Positions 1 to 8,612 are shown, numbered from the stretch's first letter. The stretch is 64,000 bases of DNA from Sediminibacterium soli (GCF_009939225.1 NZ_JAACJR010000008.1:741107-805106), one strand, 5' to 3'. Translations and numbers: made by a program. Notes: a model not told the origin generated them from the letters alone.

Positions 1-2081
1 TGCGTGTACCGGTAAGCCGTATCAGGCAACATGCCGGCACAGACCAGCAGGGAACCAATGTACTGGGCATGCTGCAGGCGGCAGAAAAAATCGGGTTACG
101 CGCAAAAGCGGCCAAAGGACCTGCGGAAAGCCTGCAGAAGATACCCCTGCCGGCCATAGCGCATGTGGTGCTTCCCAACCAGTTGCATCACTATGTGGTG
201 ATCTACCGCGTTCGGGGAAAAAAACTTTGCATCATGGACCCCGCCGACGGAAAGCTTCATCGAAAAACAACAGAACGGTTCAATAAAGAATGGACGGGCG
301 TAATCCTGCTATGCATTCCCGGCGAGGATTTTACCGAGGGCAACCAGGTGCAGTCCAATGCCCTGCGTTTCTGGCAACTGGTTAAACCGCATTCGGGTAT
401 TCTTCTGCAGGCATTGACCGGGGCCGTTGTATATACCCTGCTCGGACTGAGTACATCGCTGTACCTGCAAAAGATCATTGATTTTGTGCTGACAGACGGC
501 AATACAAGACTGCTCAACCTGTTAAGCGCACTCATGCTGCTGCTGCTGGGAGTGCAGCTGTACATAGGGGTTTTCAAAACCCTGCTGGGGCTGCAGACCG
601 GTCAAAGCATCGACGCAAAGCTGATCCTCGGCTATTACAAACACCTGCTGCAGCTGCCGCAGCGTTTTTTCGATACCATGCGTGTAGGCGAGATCATCAG
701 CAGGGTGAACGACGCGGTAAAGATCAGGGAGTTTATCAACGATACGGCACTGAACATGATCGTGAACTGCCTGATGATCGTTTTCTCCGCCGCCTGTATG
801 TTTCTGTATTACTGGAAACTGGCGGCACTTACCTTACTGATCGTTCCGTTGTATAGCCTTATTTATTTTATCGGCAACCGCATCCACAAAAAATGGCAGC
901 GTATGCTGATGGAAAGCAGTGCGGAACTGGAAACCCAGTTTGTGGAAAGCCTGACGGCTGCGGGAACCATCAAACGTTTTGGCCTGGAACAGTATGCCGG
1001 CACACGTACAGAGAAAAAGTTCGCGGATCTTTTAGACCGCATCCGGCAAAGCAGCACAAAAGGAATTTACCTGAACACATCCACCGAGTTCTGCACCAGG
1101 CTGTTCACGATCCTTTTGCTCTGGGCCGGGAGTTATTTTGTGATCAGCCGTGAACTGAGTCCCGGTGAGCTGCTTTCCTTCTATGCACTGCTGGGTTACC
1201 TCACCGCGCCGCTGGGTTCCCTGCTATCGGCCAATAAAAACATACAGGAAGCGCTGATCGCCGCAGACAGGCTGTTTGAGATCATCGACCTGGAAACGGA
1301 AGCATCACCTGCCGCCCAGCTGGTGCTCAGTGCCGGCCTGGTAGGCGATATTCATTTTTCGGCGGTATGCTTCCGGTATGGAAGCCGCACAAATGTTTTT
1401 GAGAATTTCACGGCAACCATTCAAAAAGGAAAGGCCACCGCCATCGTGGGAGAAAGCGGCAGCGGAAAGTCCACGCTGCTCTCCCTGCTGCAGAACCTGT
1501 ATCCCTTGCAGAAAGGGCATATCCGCATCGGCGATGCCGATATACGGTACATCGATAAACAAAGCCTGCGCAAACTGGTATCGGTGGTACCGCAGCACAT
1601 TGAATTATTCAGCGGCAGTATTGCCGAAAATATCGCCATCGGCGACGAACAGATGGATATGAGTCGCATACTGCAACTGGCGCGGCTGCTGGGTATTGAT
1701 GATTTTGCCAATGATCTCCCGGCGGGTTACCATACCTTGCTGCACGAACAGGGCGTAAACCTCTCCGGCGGCCAAAGACAGAGAATTGCCATTGCACGCG
1801 CTTTGTACCGCAACCCGGAGATACTGATCCTGGATGAAGCCACTTCCTCGCTGGACCCTTTCAGTGAGCAGAAAGTGCAGGAAACGCTTCGCTGGTTCGC
1901 CTCATCCGGCAAAACCATTATCGTGATCGCTCACCGGCTGAGTACCATCCGTAACTGCGATACCATTCTGGTGCTAAAACAGGGAAAGCTGATCGAAGAA
2001 GGGGATCACGAAAAACTGCTGGCAACCGGGGGGGAATACCATGCACTCTGGCAACACCATGCGGGTTTGGTTAACGGGTAG
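1..2081 (+). CDS. Peptidase-containing ABC transporter (C39 family), 5' end outside window
   Basis: Double-glycine-leader peptide exporter: a C39 cysteine protease domain trims a peptide precursor and the ABC half-transporter moves it across the inner membrane. The reading frame is open from base 3, and the codons before the ATG at 69 already read as C39 sequence, so the true start lies upstream. The catalytic Cys would sit a short distance before base 1. The catalytic His (HHYVVI, about base 189) and Asp (MDPADG, about 237) are present. A membrane domain with several hydrophobic segments follows (about 380-1260). The nucleotide-binding domain has Walker A GESGSGKST (about 1449), signature LSGGQRQRIAIARAL (about 1760), Walker B ILILDEATSSLD (about 1820) and the H-loop IVIAHRLS. 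The family is known from bacteriocin and other GG-peptide export; the substrate here is unknown and would be expected upstream. It converges on holA with a 2-bp gap. Confidence 0.93.
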   Translation, partial: RVPVSRIRQHAGTDQQGTNVLGMLQAAEKIGLRAKAAKGPAESLQKIPLPAIAHVVLPNQLHHYVVIYRVRGKKLCIMDPADGKLHRKTTERFNKEWTGVILLCIPGEDFTEGNQVQSNALRFWQLVKPHSGILLQALTGAVVYTLLGLSTSLYLQKIIDFVLTDGNTRLLNLLSALMLLLLGVQLYIGVFKTLLGLQTGQSIDAKLILGYYKHLLQLPQRFFDTMRVGEIISRVNDAVKIREFINDTALNMIVNCLMIVFSAACMFLYYWKLAALTLLIVPLYSLIYFIGNRIHKKWQRMLMESSAELETQFVESLTAAGTIKRFGLEQYAGTRTEKKFADLLDRIRQSSTKGIYLNTSTEFCTRLFTILLLWAGSYFVISRELSPGELLSFYALLGYLTAPLGSLLSANKNIQEALIAADRLFEIIDLETEASPAAQLVLSAGLVGDIHFSAVCFRYGSRTNVFENFTATIQKGKATAIVGESGSGKSTLLSLLQNLYPLQKGHIRIGDADIRYIDKQSLRKLVSVVPQHIELFSGSIAENIAIGDEQMDMSRILQLARLLGIDDFANDLPAGYHTLLHEQGVNLSGGQRQRIAIARALYRNPEILILDEATSSLDPFSEQKVQETLRWFASSGKTIIVIAHRLSTIRNCDTILVLKQGKLIEEGDHEKLLATGGEYHALWQHHAGLVNG

Positions 2082-2083
2082 GG

Positions 2084-3082
2084 TCACGCCATTATCTTCA
2101 CCACCATCTCCTTCATCAGCCCCGCATCCGAAGTGCCCCCGTCGTGCACGCCAATGCTCCTGAGGTTATAATGGTGCAGCAGCAGCAATACTTTTTCCAC
2201 GCCGGCAGAATCGTATTTGCGTGCAGTTGATAAATAATCCTTTACAAAATAGGGATTGACACCCAGCGCCGAGGCCACCGTTTTTTCATCAGGAGCGGGC
2301 AAACCATGTATCATAAATACTTTGCTGAAAAAATTATAGAGGGCGGGCAGGATCAGCTGGATAGGCGCCGCTTTGGGATTGGCTTCAAAATACTGGATGA
2401 TACGGATGGCTTTGGACAGGTCTTTCTGCGCAATTGCCGACTGCAGCTCGAATACGTTGAACTCCTTGCTTACCCCGATATAATTTTCGATATCGTCTTC
2501 GGTGATGTTTTTCCGTGCGCCAAGGTTTACCGCCAGTTTTTCAACCTCGTTCTGCATGCGACCCAGGTCGTTGCCAATATGATCCACCAGCAGGAACAGC
2601 GCTTTCTGCGAAATGGCAAGTCCATGCTGCTGTATCATATTCGATGCCCATTCCGGCAACTGGCTCTCGTACATTTTTTTGGTGGTGAGCAGTTCCCCTT
2701 TTTGCTTCAGCAATTTCGCGAGTTTGGAGCGGCCATCCACTTTCTTTTCCTTGTAGCTGACCACGAATACGGTGGAAGCCAGCGGGTGATCGATATACGC
2801 TTCCAGTTTTTCGATATCGCGCATCTGCTGTGCTTCTTTCAGCAGTACCACCTGTCTTTCTGCGAACATAGGATAGCGCATACAGGCATTTACCACGGCA
2901 GACCATTCCGCGTCCTTTCCGTAAAAGACAGACAGGTTAAAACCTGCTTCCGACTCGTTGAGTATTTTGTGTTCGGCATAATTGACCACCTGGTCAATAA
3001 AAAAGCTTTCCTCGCCTTCTAACCAGTAAACGGGTTTGAACACGCCTTTTTTCCATTCCGCTATGATCTTTTCGGCCGACAT
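2084..3082 (-). CDS. holA: DNA polymerase III subunit delta
   Basis: Clamp-loader delta subunit, which opens the beta sliding clamp during replication. The 332-residue product has the family's usual length. The N-terminus (KPVYWLEGEESFFIDQVV) is the typical HolA opening, where most homologues read YLLxGEExxL, and the AAA+-like first two domains are followed by the helical collar region (FNVFELQSAIAQKDLSKA). The start is the ATG at 3082, only five bases downstream of a CATCTTTG box (3088-3095), so the mRNA may have almost no leader. It ends 2 bp from the stop of the convergent exporter gene, leaving no room for a terminator outside coding sequence. Confidence 0.93.
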   Translation of the reverse strand: MSAEKIIAEWKKGVFKPVYWLEGEESFFIDQVVNYAEHKILNESEAGFNLSVFYGKDAEWSAVVNACMRYPMFAERQVVLLKEAQQMRDIEKLEAYIDHPLASTVFVVSYKEKKVDGRSKLAKLLKQKGELLTTKKMYESQLPEWASNMIQQHGLAISQKALFLLVDHIGNDLGRMQNEVEKLAVNLGARKNITEDDIENYIGVSKEFNVFELQSAIAQKDLSKAIRIIQYFEANPKAAPIQLILPALYNFFSKVFMIHGLPAPDEKTVASALGVNPYFVKDYLSTARKYDSAGVEKVLLLLHHYNLRSIGVHDGGTSDAGLMKEMVVKIMA

Positions 3083-3087
3083 GGTTG

Positions 3088-3095
3088 CAAAGATG
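3088..3095 (-). promoter_or_regulatory. -7 box for holA
   Basis: Read on the minus strand this is CATCTTTG, one mismatch from TAnnTTTG, ending 5 nt before the holA ATG. No Shine-Dalgarno sequence lies between. Confidence 0.45.
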
Positions 3096-3147
3096 CTTTC
3101 CGGTATACGAATGATAAAAAATAAACCGCTAAAGTTTTGAACATACT

Positions 3148-3861
3148 TTAAATGACCACCACCTGCTCCGCCGTGAGCATTGGCATGGAAAGGAACCGCA
3201 ATACGATGTTTGCCGTCACCACCACATCTTTCTGGCAGTAATCCACGATACGGGGTACATTCTTTTCCCGGTAATACACTTCCTGCACCCTGCTGCCGTC
3301 CATATCGGTTTTGGAGGTAGGAATACCCAGTACACTTGCCAGTAAATGAAGGGATATATAGTTCTTATGATCGCCGAATTTCCACCAATTCAGCGTGTCG
3401 AACATCTTTACTTCCCAGGGTTTTCTGTCGTGCAACTGCAGGCAGGCCGGCAGGGGCAGGCGGTTGATCAGCAGCCTGCGGCAGATATAGGGTATATCGA
3501 ATTCCCGGATATTATGCCCCGCAAACTGGAATTGCGGGCGCAGCTGGTCGATCCTTTCACATAAATCAGCGAAATTACGTAGTATTTCTACCTCATCATC
3601 CCCGCTGAAACTGTGCAGCCGGAGGGTGGTGGCGCCGGATTCATCGGTATGAAAAAATGCGGCGGAAATACAGACGATCCTGCCGAATTCGGCCAGTATC
3701 CCTGCTTTTTCCCTGTATTTTTCCGCCGGATCATAGGGTTCTGGCACGGTTTTCGATATTTTCTCGCAAAAAAGTAGTTGCCAGGCCGGTTCAAGCTGAT
3801 CATAAGAGGCAGATTGTGGAACTGTTTCAATATCCAGTAATAAAAGATCTGAGAGTAGCAT
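3148..3861 (-). CDS. PolB-like predicted 3'-5' exonuclease
   Basis: DEDD-type nuclease of the RNase H fold, resembling the proofreading domain of family B polymerases (DNA_pol_B_exo2 group). The three exonuclease motifs are visible: Exo I LLLLDIETVP near residue 10 (Asp and Glu metal ligands), Exo II FAGHNIREFDIPYICRR, and Exo III YCQKDVVVTANIV (Tyr-x3-Asp). I place the start at the ATG at 3861 (237 aa), because the frame can only be extended with a TTG and seven extra residues before the beta strand that carries Exo I. It has no polymerase domain. A role in DNA repair or RNA processing is inference; the substrate is not indicated by neighbours. It lies 65 bp upstream of holA on the same strand. 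Confidence 0.82.
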   Translation of the reverse strand: MLLSDLLLLDIETVPQSASYDQLEPAWQLLFCEKISKTVPEPYDPAEKYREKAGILAEFGRIVCISAAFFHTDESGATTLRLHSFSGDDEVEILRNFADLCERIDQLRPQFQFAGHNIREFDIPYICRRLLINRLPLPACLQLHDRKPWEVKMFDTLNWWKFGDHKNYISLHLLASVLGIPTSKTDMDGSRVQEVYYREKNVPRIVDYCQKDVVVTANIVLRFLSMPMLTAEQVVVI

Positions 3862-3904
3862 ATATTTTTGAATTAATATCAACCAATAAAAACCCCTTTT
3901 ACAA

Positions 3905-4897
3905 ATGAGTTATACTCCTTCAGCCGGATCTGGTTCCACACCGGGTTATCAGCAGCCCAAAGACAATCGTAAACTAATATACGGCATTCTCATAGCCGCC
4001 CTGGTAGGCACATGGGGCTACATTATTTTTGACAAAAGCAAAAACAAGGAAGCCGTAACGCAGCTCGAAACCCGTATCACCAATATCGACAGTGCCAGAA
4101 ACGCTATCCAGCAGGAATTCCTGATCGTTTCTTCCAAAGCGGATTCGCTTACGCAGTCAAATATCCAGCTGCAGGGCGATCTGGGGGACAAGAACAATTC
4201 CATCCAGAAACTGAAAGGCAATATCGCCAGCATCCTGAAAAAGAAAAATGCAAGCGAAGGCGAACTGGCACAGGCCAAACAAATGATCGGTGAGCTGAAC
4301 GGAAAAGTGGACGGTCTGCTGGCGGAAGTGCAGAAACTGCAGGGCGAGAACCAGCAGTTAACCGTATCCAACCAGCAGCTCAATACCGAAAAAACGCAGC
4401 TGACCGCCGATAAACAAAGCCTGGAAGATAACCTGAGCTCAACACGCACCGAAAAGAAAGTGCTGGAAGACAAAGTGGATGTAGCGTCTACGCTGCACGC
4501 TTCCAATATCGGTATCGCTGCGGTTAACCTGACCAGCAGTGGCAAGGAAAAAGTAACCAATACAGCCAAAAGGGCCGATCTGATGCGGGTATCTTTTAAC
4601 CTGGACGAAAACAAGATCACACCCAGCGGCACCAAAGATCTGTACGTGATCGTTACCGCTCCCGACGGCAAAGTGATCAGCGAAGGGTCCACTTTCACCG
4701 CGCGTGAAGAAGGCACCAAACCCTATACCAGCAAAGTGAGTGTTAATTACGAGCAGGGTAAGAATATTCCGGTGAGCTACGATATTCGTCAGTCAGACAA
4801 ATACCTCCAGGGCGATTACAAAATCGAGATATACAATAACGGATTCAAGATAGGCCAGGGAATTAAGACCCTCAAAAAGGGCGGCTGGTTCAGTTAG
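3905..4897 (+). CDS. Membrane-anchored coiled-coil protein, unknown function
   Basis: I do not recognise a named family. The 330-residue protein has a short polar N-terminus, one transmembrane helix at about residues 24-42 (LIYGILIAALVGTWGYIIF), then a long coiled coil from about 50 to 190 rich in Gln, Asn, Lys and Leu heptads (for example LQGENQQLTVSNQQLNTEK). A C-terminal domain of about 130 residues follows that looks beta-rich and globular (VYVI/VTAPDGKVISEG-type strands, ending IKTLKKGGWFS). Topology suggests a cytoplasmic tail of about 20 residues and a periplasmic coiled coil. It is divergent from the exonuclease gene and separated from the downstream kinase by a strong terminator (4921-4949), so it is probably a single-gene unit. 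Proteins of this layout are common hypotheticals in Chitinophagaceae. Confidence 0.8.
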   Translation: MSYTPSAGSGSTPGYQQPKDNRKLIYGILIAALVGTWGYIIFDKSKNKEAVTQLETRITNIDSARNAIQQEFLIVSSKADSLTQSNIQLQGDLGDKNNSIQKLKGNIASILKKKNASEGELAQAKQMIGELNGKVDGLLAEVQKLQGENQQLTVSNQQLNTEKTQLTADKQSLEDNLSSTRTEKKVLEDKVDVASTLHASNIGIAAVNLTSSGKEKVTNTAKRADLMRVSFNLDENKITPSGTKDLYVIVTAPDGKVISEGSTFTAREEGTKPYTSKVSVNYEQGKNIPVSYDIRQSDKYLQGDYKIEIYNNGFKIGQGIKTLKKGGWFS

Positions 4898-4920
4898 ATT
4901 TCAATACCCTATGATCAAAG

Positions 4921-4949
4921 GCAGCTTCCAAAGAAGCTGCTTTTTTATT
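4921..4949 (+). terminator. Rho-independent terminator after the coiled-coil gene
   Basis: GCAGCTTC (4921-4928) pairs with GAAGCTGC (4933-4940) around a 4-nt loop and is followed by TTTTTTATT. It lies 23 bp after the stop codon. An in-frame ATG at 4911 sits immediately before this hairpin, which argues against that ATG being the start of the kinase gene. Confidence 0.9.
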
Positions 4950-4985
4950 GTCATCCAATCAACCCCTCAAACGGCAAAAGTTGGC

Positions 4986-4993
4986 TATTTTAG
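4986..4993 (+). promoter_or_regulatory. -7 box for the sensor kinase
   Basis: TATTTTAG, a near match to TAnnTTTG, ends exactly 4 nt before the ATG at 4998. This geometry recurs at several plus-strand genes in the window and predicts a leaderless mRNA. Confidence 0.45.
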
Positions 4994-4997
4994 TTGT

Positions 4998-6191
4998 ATG
5001 ATACCTTCCTGGTTTAACTGGAAACTGGTGCTTGTCTGCATTGCCATTTTACTGGTAAGCGGCACTATTATTTACTCACAGTATCTGGCCGGCAAGATCG
5101 CCAGGGAAGAACGGAAGAATGTGGAAGCCTGGGTGGAAGCACAGCGAACGATCCTGAACTCCTCCGACAGTGCAAGCATCAATCTGGCCAGCAAGATATC
5201 CACCGAGAACAGCGAGATACCGATCATCGAAACCAATGAGCGGGACAGTATCACGGGTAATTACCTCAACCTTGACACGGCAAGGGTAAATGCAGACAAA
5301 CAATACCTCCATACCAAACTGCTCGAATTCAAGGCCTACAACAACCGGCCGATCACCGTGGTGCTGAAAGACAGTCCCTTTACCGCCAACCGGTACTATT
5401 ACGGCGAAAGCAAGCTGCTGAAAGAGATCAGGCTGTACCCCATCATACAACTGATCATCGTGGCGTTGTTTATTATGATAGCCATTACGGCTTTGCAGAC
5501 CTCGTACCGCAGTGCGCAAAACCAGCTCTGGGCCTCCATGGCCAAGGAAACCGCGCACCAGCTGGGCACACCGGTATCGAGTTTACAGGGATGGCTGGAG
5601 ATACTGAAAGAAGAAAAAAACAACGAGCGGATCGTACCGGAAATAGCCAAGGATGTGGACAGGTTATTGCTGGTAACCGACCGTTTTGGCAAGATCGGCA
5701 GCGAGCCGCAGTTTGTTTTGAAAAAGCCCGCCGAACAGATCGAACATATGGTGGATTACATGAAGAAAAGAACCGGGGGCCATGTGGCGTTTGCGCTGGA
5801 CAATTCGCAGATAGAAGAGATACAGGTGCAGCTATCTCCCACCCTGTTCGACTGGGTGCTCGAAAACCTGATCAAGAATGCACTGGATGCAATTGAAGGC
5901 AACGGTACCATCAGTATCCATTCCGGCATACAGGAAGGCTACCTGCTGATCGATGTAACCGATACCGGAAAAGGTATTGCCAAAATACATGTGAAAGATG
6001 TCTTCCGCCCCGGTTTCACAACCAAGAAACGGGGATGGGGATTGGGGCTTTCTCTCAGTAAACGGATAATTGAGCAGTATCACAAAGGAAAACTCTTTGT
6101 GAAATGGAGCGAACCCGGCAAAGGCAGCACGTTCCGAATTATTCTGCCTCTTCAGAAACCGATTCCGGCAAGCGGCCAAAACAACTCATAG
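4998..6191 (+). CDS. Sensor histidine kinase
   Basis: Two-component sensor, 397 aa from the chosen ATG. It has a first transmembrane helix at about residues 9-29, a periplasmic sensor region of about 115 residues with no recognisable domain, and a second helix at about 145-167. The H-box is KETAHQLGTPVSSL (phospho-accepting His near 187), and the ATPase domain has N-box NLIKNALDAI (about 290), G1 box DTGKGI (about 322), F-box FRPGFTTK and G2 box GWGLGLSLSKRI (about 346). All residues needed for autophosphorylation and ATP binding are present. No response regulator is adjacent, so it is an orphan; the partner cannot be inferred. The start was placed after the upstream terminator and next to a -7 box. 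Its last 53 bp overlap a small antisense reading frame. Confidence 0.9.
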   Translation: MIPSWFNWKLVLVCIAILLVSGTIIYSQYLAGKIAREERKNVEAWVEAQRTILNSSDSASINLASKISTENSEIPIIETNERDSITGNYLNLDTARVNADKQYLHTKLLEFKAYNNRPITVVLKDSPFTANRYYYGESKLLKEIRLYPIIQLIIVALFIMIAITALQTSYRSAQNQLWASMAKETAHQLGTPVSSLQGWLEILKEEKNNERIVPEIAKDVDRLLLVTDRFGKIGSEPQFVLKKPAEQIEHMVDYMKKRTGGHVAFALDNSQIEEIQVQLSPTLFDWVLENLIKNALDAIEGNGTISIHSGIQEGYLLIDVTDTGKGIAKIHVKDVFRPGFTTKKRGWGLGLSLSKRIIEQYHKGKLFVKWSEPGKGSTFRIILPLQKPIPASGQNNS

Positions 6192-6429
6192 CCGTGACCC
6201 ATTGCTGCAAAGACTGCGGTGTGGCGGTCTCAACAAACAGGTTGGCTTCTCCGCAAAGACTCAGGAATTCTGTTTCAACGGCTGCTTCCGGTTTGCCTGC
6301 CGATTCTCCGATGCGACGCAGACAGCTGTGCATCCTTGACAATTTCTCGTCCGATAAATGATCAAATGCGTGCTGCTGCATCAATTGTCCGGCGGCATTC
6401 ACCAGCAACTGGTAGGATGTCGTTTTCAT
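6139..6429 (-). CDS. Small hypothetical protein, 96 aa
   Basis: Unrecognised. The frame has an ATG at 6429 and encodes a helical, soluble, acidic-tailed protein (MKTTSYQLLVNAAGQLMQQH...). It has balanced composition, two Cys, no signal peptide and no membrane segment. It overlaps the 3' end of the kinase gene tail to tail by 53 bp. The non-overlapping 238 bp contain no competing gene and the residue usage looks protein-like (LSDEKLSRMHSCLRRIGESAG), which is why I list it. There is no clear promoter or ribosome binding site, so it could still be a chance frame. Confidence 0.5.
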   Translation of the reverse strand: MKTTSYQLLVNAAGQLMQQHAFDHLSDEKLSRMHSCLRRIGESAGKPEAAVETEFLSLCGEANLFVETATPQSLQQWVTAMSCFGRLPESVSEEAE

Positions 6430-6541
6430 ACTATGTCCATTTTAATCGTTAGCAATTACGTATATAGACAACAAAAACATGCCACCCTGCTGTTAGCGAA
6501 TTGTTACCACCCCCCGGCGGTGGATAAGATGGGGATATTGG

Positions 6542-6672
6542 GAACAGAGGAGCAAGGAACAGAGGAACAGAGGAACAAGGAATAGCGAATATCGAATGAG
6601 GTGGGCTGCCTCGAAATTATTACTCACGATAACTCGCGACTGACGTCGCTTCACGACCTTCTTTGCTGAGCC
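6542..6672. repeat. Copy A of a tandem duplication in the 374-bp gap 6430-6803
   Basis: The gap between 6430 and 6803 holds no credible gene; its first 100 bp are unremarkable. Copy A begins with purine-rich words (GGAACAGAGGAGCAAGG and variants), continues through AATATCGAAT-type words and GGGCTGCCTCGAAATTATTA, and ends with TCACGACCTTCTTTGCTGAG. The same order of elements recurs from 6681. The short reading frames across it are Glu/Gln/Lys-rich translations of the repeat and are not listed as genes. Confidence 0.85.
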
Positions 6673-6680
6673 GGCTGGAA

Positions 6681-6826
6681 GAACAGAGGAGCAAGGAGCA
6701 AGGAACAATTGAACAGAGGAACAAGGAATATCGAATATCGAATGTGACGGGCTGCCTCGAAATTATTACTCACGTCAACTCACGATAACTCACGACTGAC
6801 GTCTCACGACCCTCTTTTCACCGAGC
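6681..6826. repeat. Copy B of the tandem duplication, reaching into the GIN gene
   Basis: Same element order as copy A: purine-rich words, AATATCGAATATCGAAT, GGGCTGCCTCGAAATTATTA, CTCACGATAACTC, then TCACGACCCTCTTTTCACCG. The last about 20 bp are the stop codon and final codons of the head-GIN gene (stop at 6804), so the duplicated unit included the 3' tail of that gene. Confidence 0.8.
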
Positions 6827-7463
6827 CACCGCTGTTTACATTGATGTCGCGGATCAGTCCTTCGCCTTTGAAACGTACAAAGCCGCCGCTGTTGGCTTTG
6901 GCTGATATTTCTTTGGACACATTTACCTGGATGCCTGCACCGCTACCTGCTTCTGCTTTACAAACACTGGAAAGAAGTTCATACCCATGAAACTGGGCGC
7001 CGCTATCGCCATCTACATCAAGATTTTGCACCGAACCGGATAAACGGATGCTTCCGCCGCTATTGAGTTTTGCACTCAGTGTTTCCAGCTTAACATCTTT
7101 TCCATTGATCGATGCTCCGCTGTTGGCTTTGACTGCTGCAAGTTTTGTGTAGGACACATATACTTTGATCTTCCAGTTCTTCCATTGGCGCCAGAGTTTC
7201 CAGTCGTTGCTCCTATATATTTTCAATACACCCCCCTGCACAACAGTTTTTACTTCGTTGAGATAGTCTTTGTTGTTGGCAGTTACTGTTAACTCTTCTT
7301 TATCGCCCTTACTGATGATCACCTGTATACCTGCCGATGCTTCGATTGCGGAAAAATCAGCGATACTTCGCTTTTCTACATTATCGCCGTATTCTGTTTC
7401 CTGGGCCTTTAATGATGCCGCTGCAAATAGGGTAATAAACAGGCAGGCAATGATTTGTTTCAT
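6804..7463 (-). CDS. Head-GIN domain protein (DUF2807), secreted
   Basis: A 219-residue protein with signal peptide MKQIIACLFITLFAAASLKAQ followed by a putative auto-transporter adhesin, head-GIN domain (DUF2807). The domain is visible as a right-handed beta-helix-like repeat of short strands with Gly-Ser-Gly turns: ANSGASINGKDV, LNSGGSIRLSGSV, GDSGAQFHGYEL, AGSGAGIQVNVS, ANSGGFVRFKGEG and NSGGSVKRGS. The N-terminal half carries the family's ISKGDKEELTVTANN strand pattern. It is predicted to be in the periplasm or outer membrane; no biochemical function is established for the family. The 3' end is embedded in the tandem duplication 6542-6826. The ATG at 7463 is chosen because the signal peptide begins there. 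Confidence 0.87.
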   Translation of the reverse strand: MKQIIACLFITLFAAASLKAQETEYGDNVEKRSIADFSAIEASAGIQVIISKGDKEELTVTANNKDYLNEVKTVVQGGVLKIYRSNDWKLWRQWKNWKIKVYVSYTKLAAVKANSGASINGKDVKLETLSAKLNSGGSIRLSGSVQNLDVDGDSGAQFHGYELLSSVCKAEAGSGAGIQVNVSKEISAKANSGGFVRFKGEGLIRDINVNSGGSVKRGS

Positions 7464-7684
7464 AAGAGATGTTTGAGGTATAACGGATCAGCATCTGTAA
7501 AGGTTACAAAACAGTTTTTTGTTTTAATAAAAATTGTTACATCCAATAAGTATGAGTATCTACCGCTCATATAAGGCTAATTAAGCCTAAATACTGTATC
7601 CAGGCTCAGAAGATACGTCTGATATCTAATGAGTTGTCCATTTTTGTATCCGTAATTATTAGGGTTTATCCAAATTATCATTCT

Positions 7685-8511
7685 ATGAAAAAAATCTGCT
7701 TATTAGGGTCATTATTCTTCATATTAACGTCGACTTTCGCCCAGTTAAATAAAACGGTGTTTACTTGCCCTTACAGTCAATATGTTCCATTTCGTCAAGT
7801 GGAAATCAAGCAACTTTAACAAAGATTGCCGATGGAAGTGTAACTCTGAACGCTACGATCACCAATTGCGATGGAGTAATTCAATATTCGCAGAAATCTG
7901 TAACATTCGGTGTTCCAGAACTTTATGGAAATGCTTCATGGTATGAGAGCAACATTTATAATATACAACCTCTTGGAGGAAGCGCAACTTATGTGACCGT
8001 TCCATCGTTATATATAACACTGGAGTCATCTGGTTACAACTCGTATATATGGGAGTTCATAGGTAGTAGTTCCAATGCAAGTTACTACACTTCGCACCCT
8101 GCAACTTTTGGATATATATCTTGGAATTCCCCACTCAACCTATACGACTGGATAGGTTTTAGCATGCATACCACTAACACATGCGGTACTCGCAATGACC
8201 CGATGTACTTCTACTATGAAGGGGAAGTAATGTATTATAGTATCGCGCCTAATCCAATCCAATCCTCCTTTACAGTTAATATTAGGTCAATAAGAAATAA
8301 TAAGATTCCCCCTGGGCGTAGGCCAAAAGATTTGTCAATTCGTCGGATACAAGTATTTGATAACATGGGCAATCTTGTTCTGGAACGGACTGGAATGGGA
8401 ATAACAAAACAAATGAGCGTTACAAATATCAATCTCAAATCCGGCTTATACACTGTTAAGATATTCGGCAAAGACGTGCAGGAATCTCATTCAATAATAG
8501 TTCGGCCTTAA
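7685..8511 (+). pseudogene. Frameshifted T9SS-secreted protein gene
   Basis: The 5' part (ATG 7685) encodes a signal peptide, MKKICLLGSLFFILTSTFAQ, and about 20 further residues before a stop at 7817-7819. The frame one base earlier (mod 3) is open from 7753 to 8511. It encodes an Ig-like repeat end (SSGNQATLTKIADGSVTLNA), a middle region rich in Tyr, Ser and Asn, and a type A T9SS C-terminal sorting domain (SIAPNPIQSSFTVNI ... GLYTVKIFGKDVQESHSIIV). Neither frame alone gives a secreted T9SS substrate. A net loss of one base (or 3n+1) between 7753 and 7819 joins them. The Ig-like part starts in mid-domain, so a larger deletion is also possible. The segment looks clearly richer in A+T than its neighbours, suggesting acquisition. 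A sequencing error is the alternative to true decay. Confidence 0.75.
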
Positions 8512-8532
8512 TATTAGCATCAAAAGATATAT

Positions 8533-8580
8533 TTCATAAAGCATCCTTATTTAGCAAATAGGGTGCTTTATGAATATTTT
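8533..8580 (+). terminator. Terminator after the T9SS pseudogene
   Basis: TTCATAAAGCA.CC (8533-8546) pairs with GG.TGCTTTATGAA (8562-8574), followed by TATTTT. Lies about 20 bp downstream of the stop at 8511 and before the 3' end of the convergent glgB. Confidence 0.8.
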
Positions 8581-8612
8581 GCAATGTCAGTGGTTATTGA
8601 AAAAAGCCCCTG

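Noticed and set aside
4911..4997. N-terminal extension of the sensor kinase from the ATG at 4911
   Set aside because: It would translate a rho-independent terminator hairpin, and the transmembrane helix and a -7 box both fit the ATG at 4998.
6541..6730. Possible CRISPR array or coding sequence in the GGAACAGAGG repeats
   Set aside because: The words are short, degenerate and unspaced, with no constant repeat or unique spacers, and no cas genes are near; the translated frames are low-complexity artefacts.
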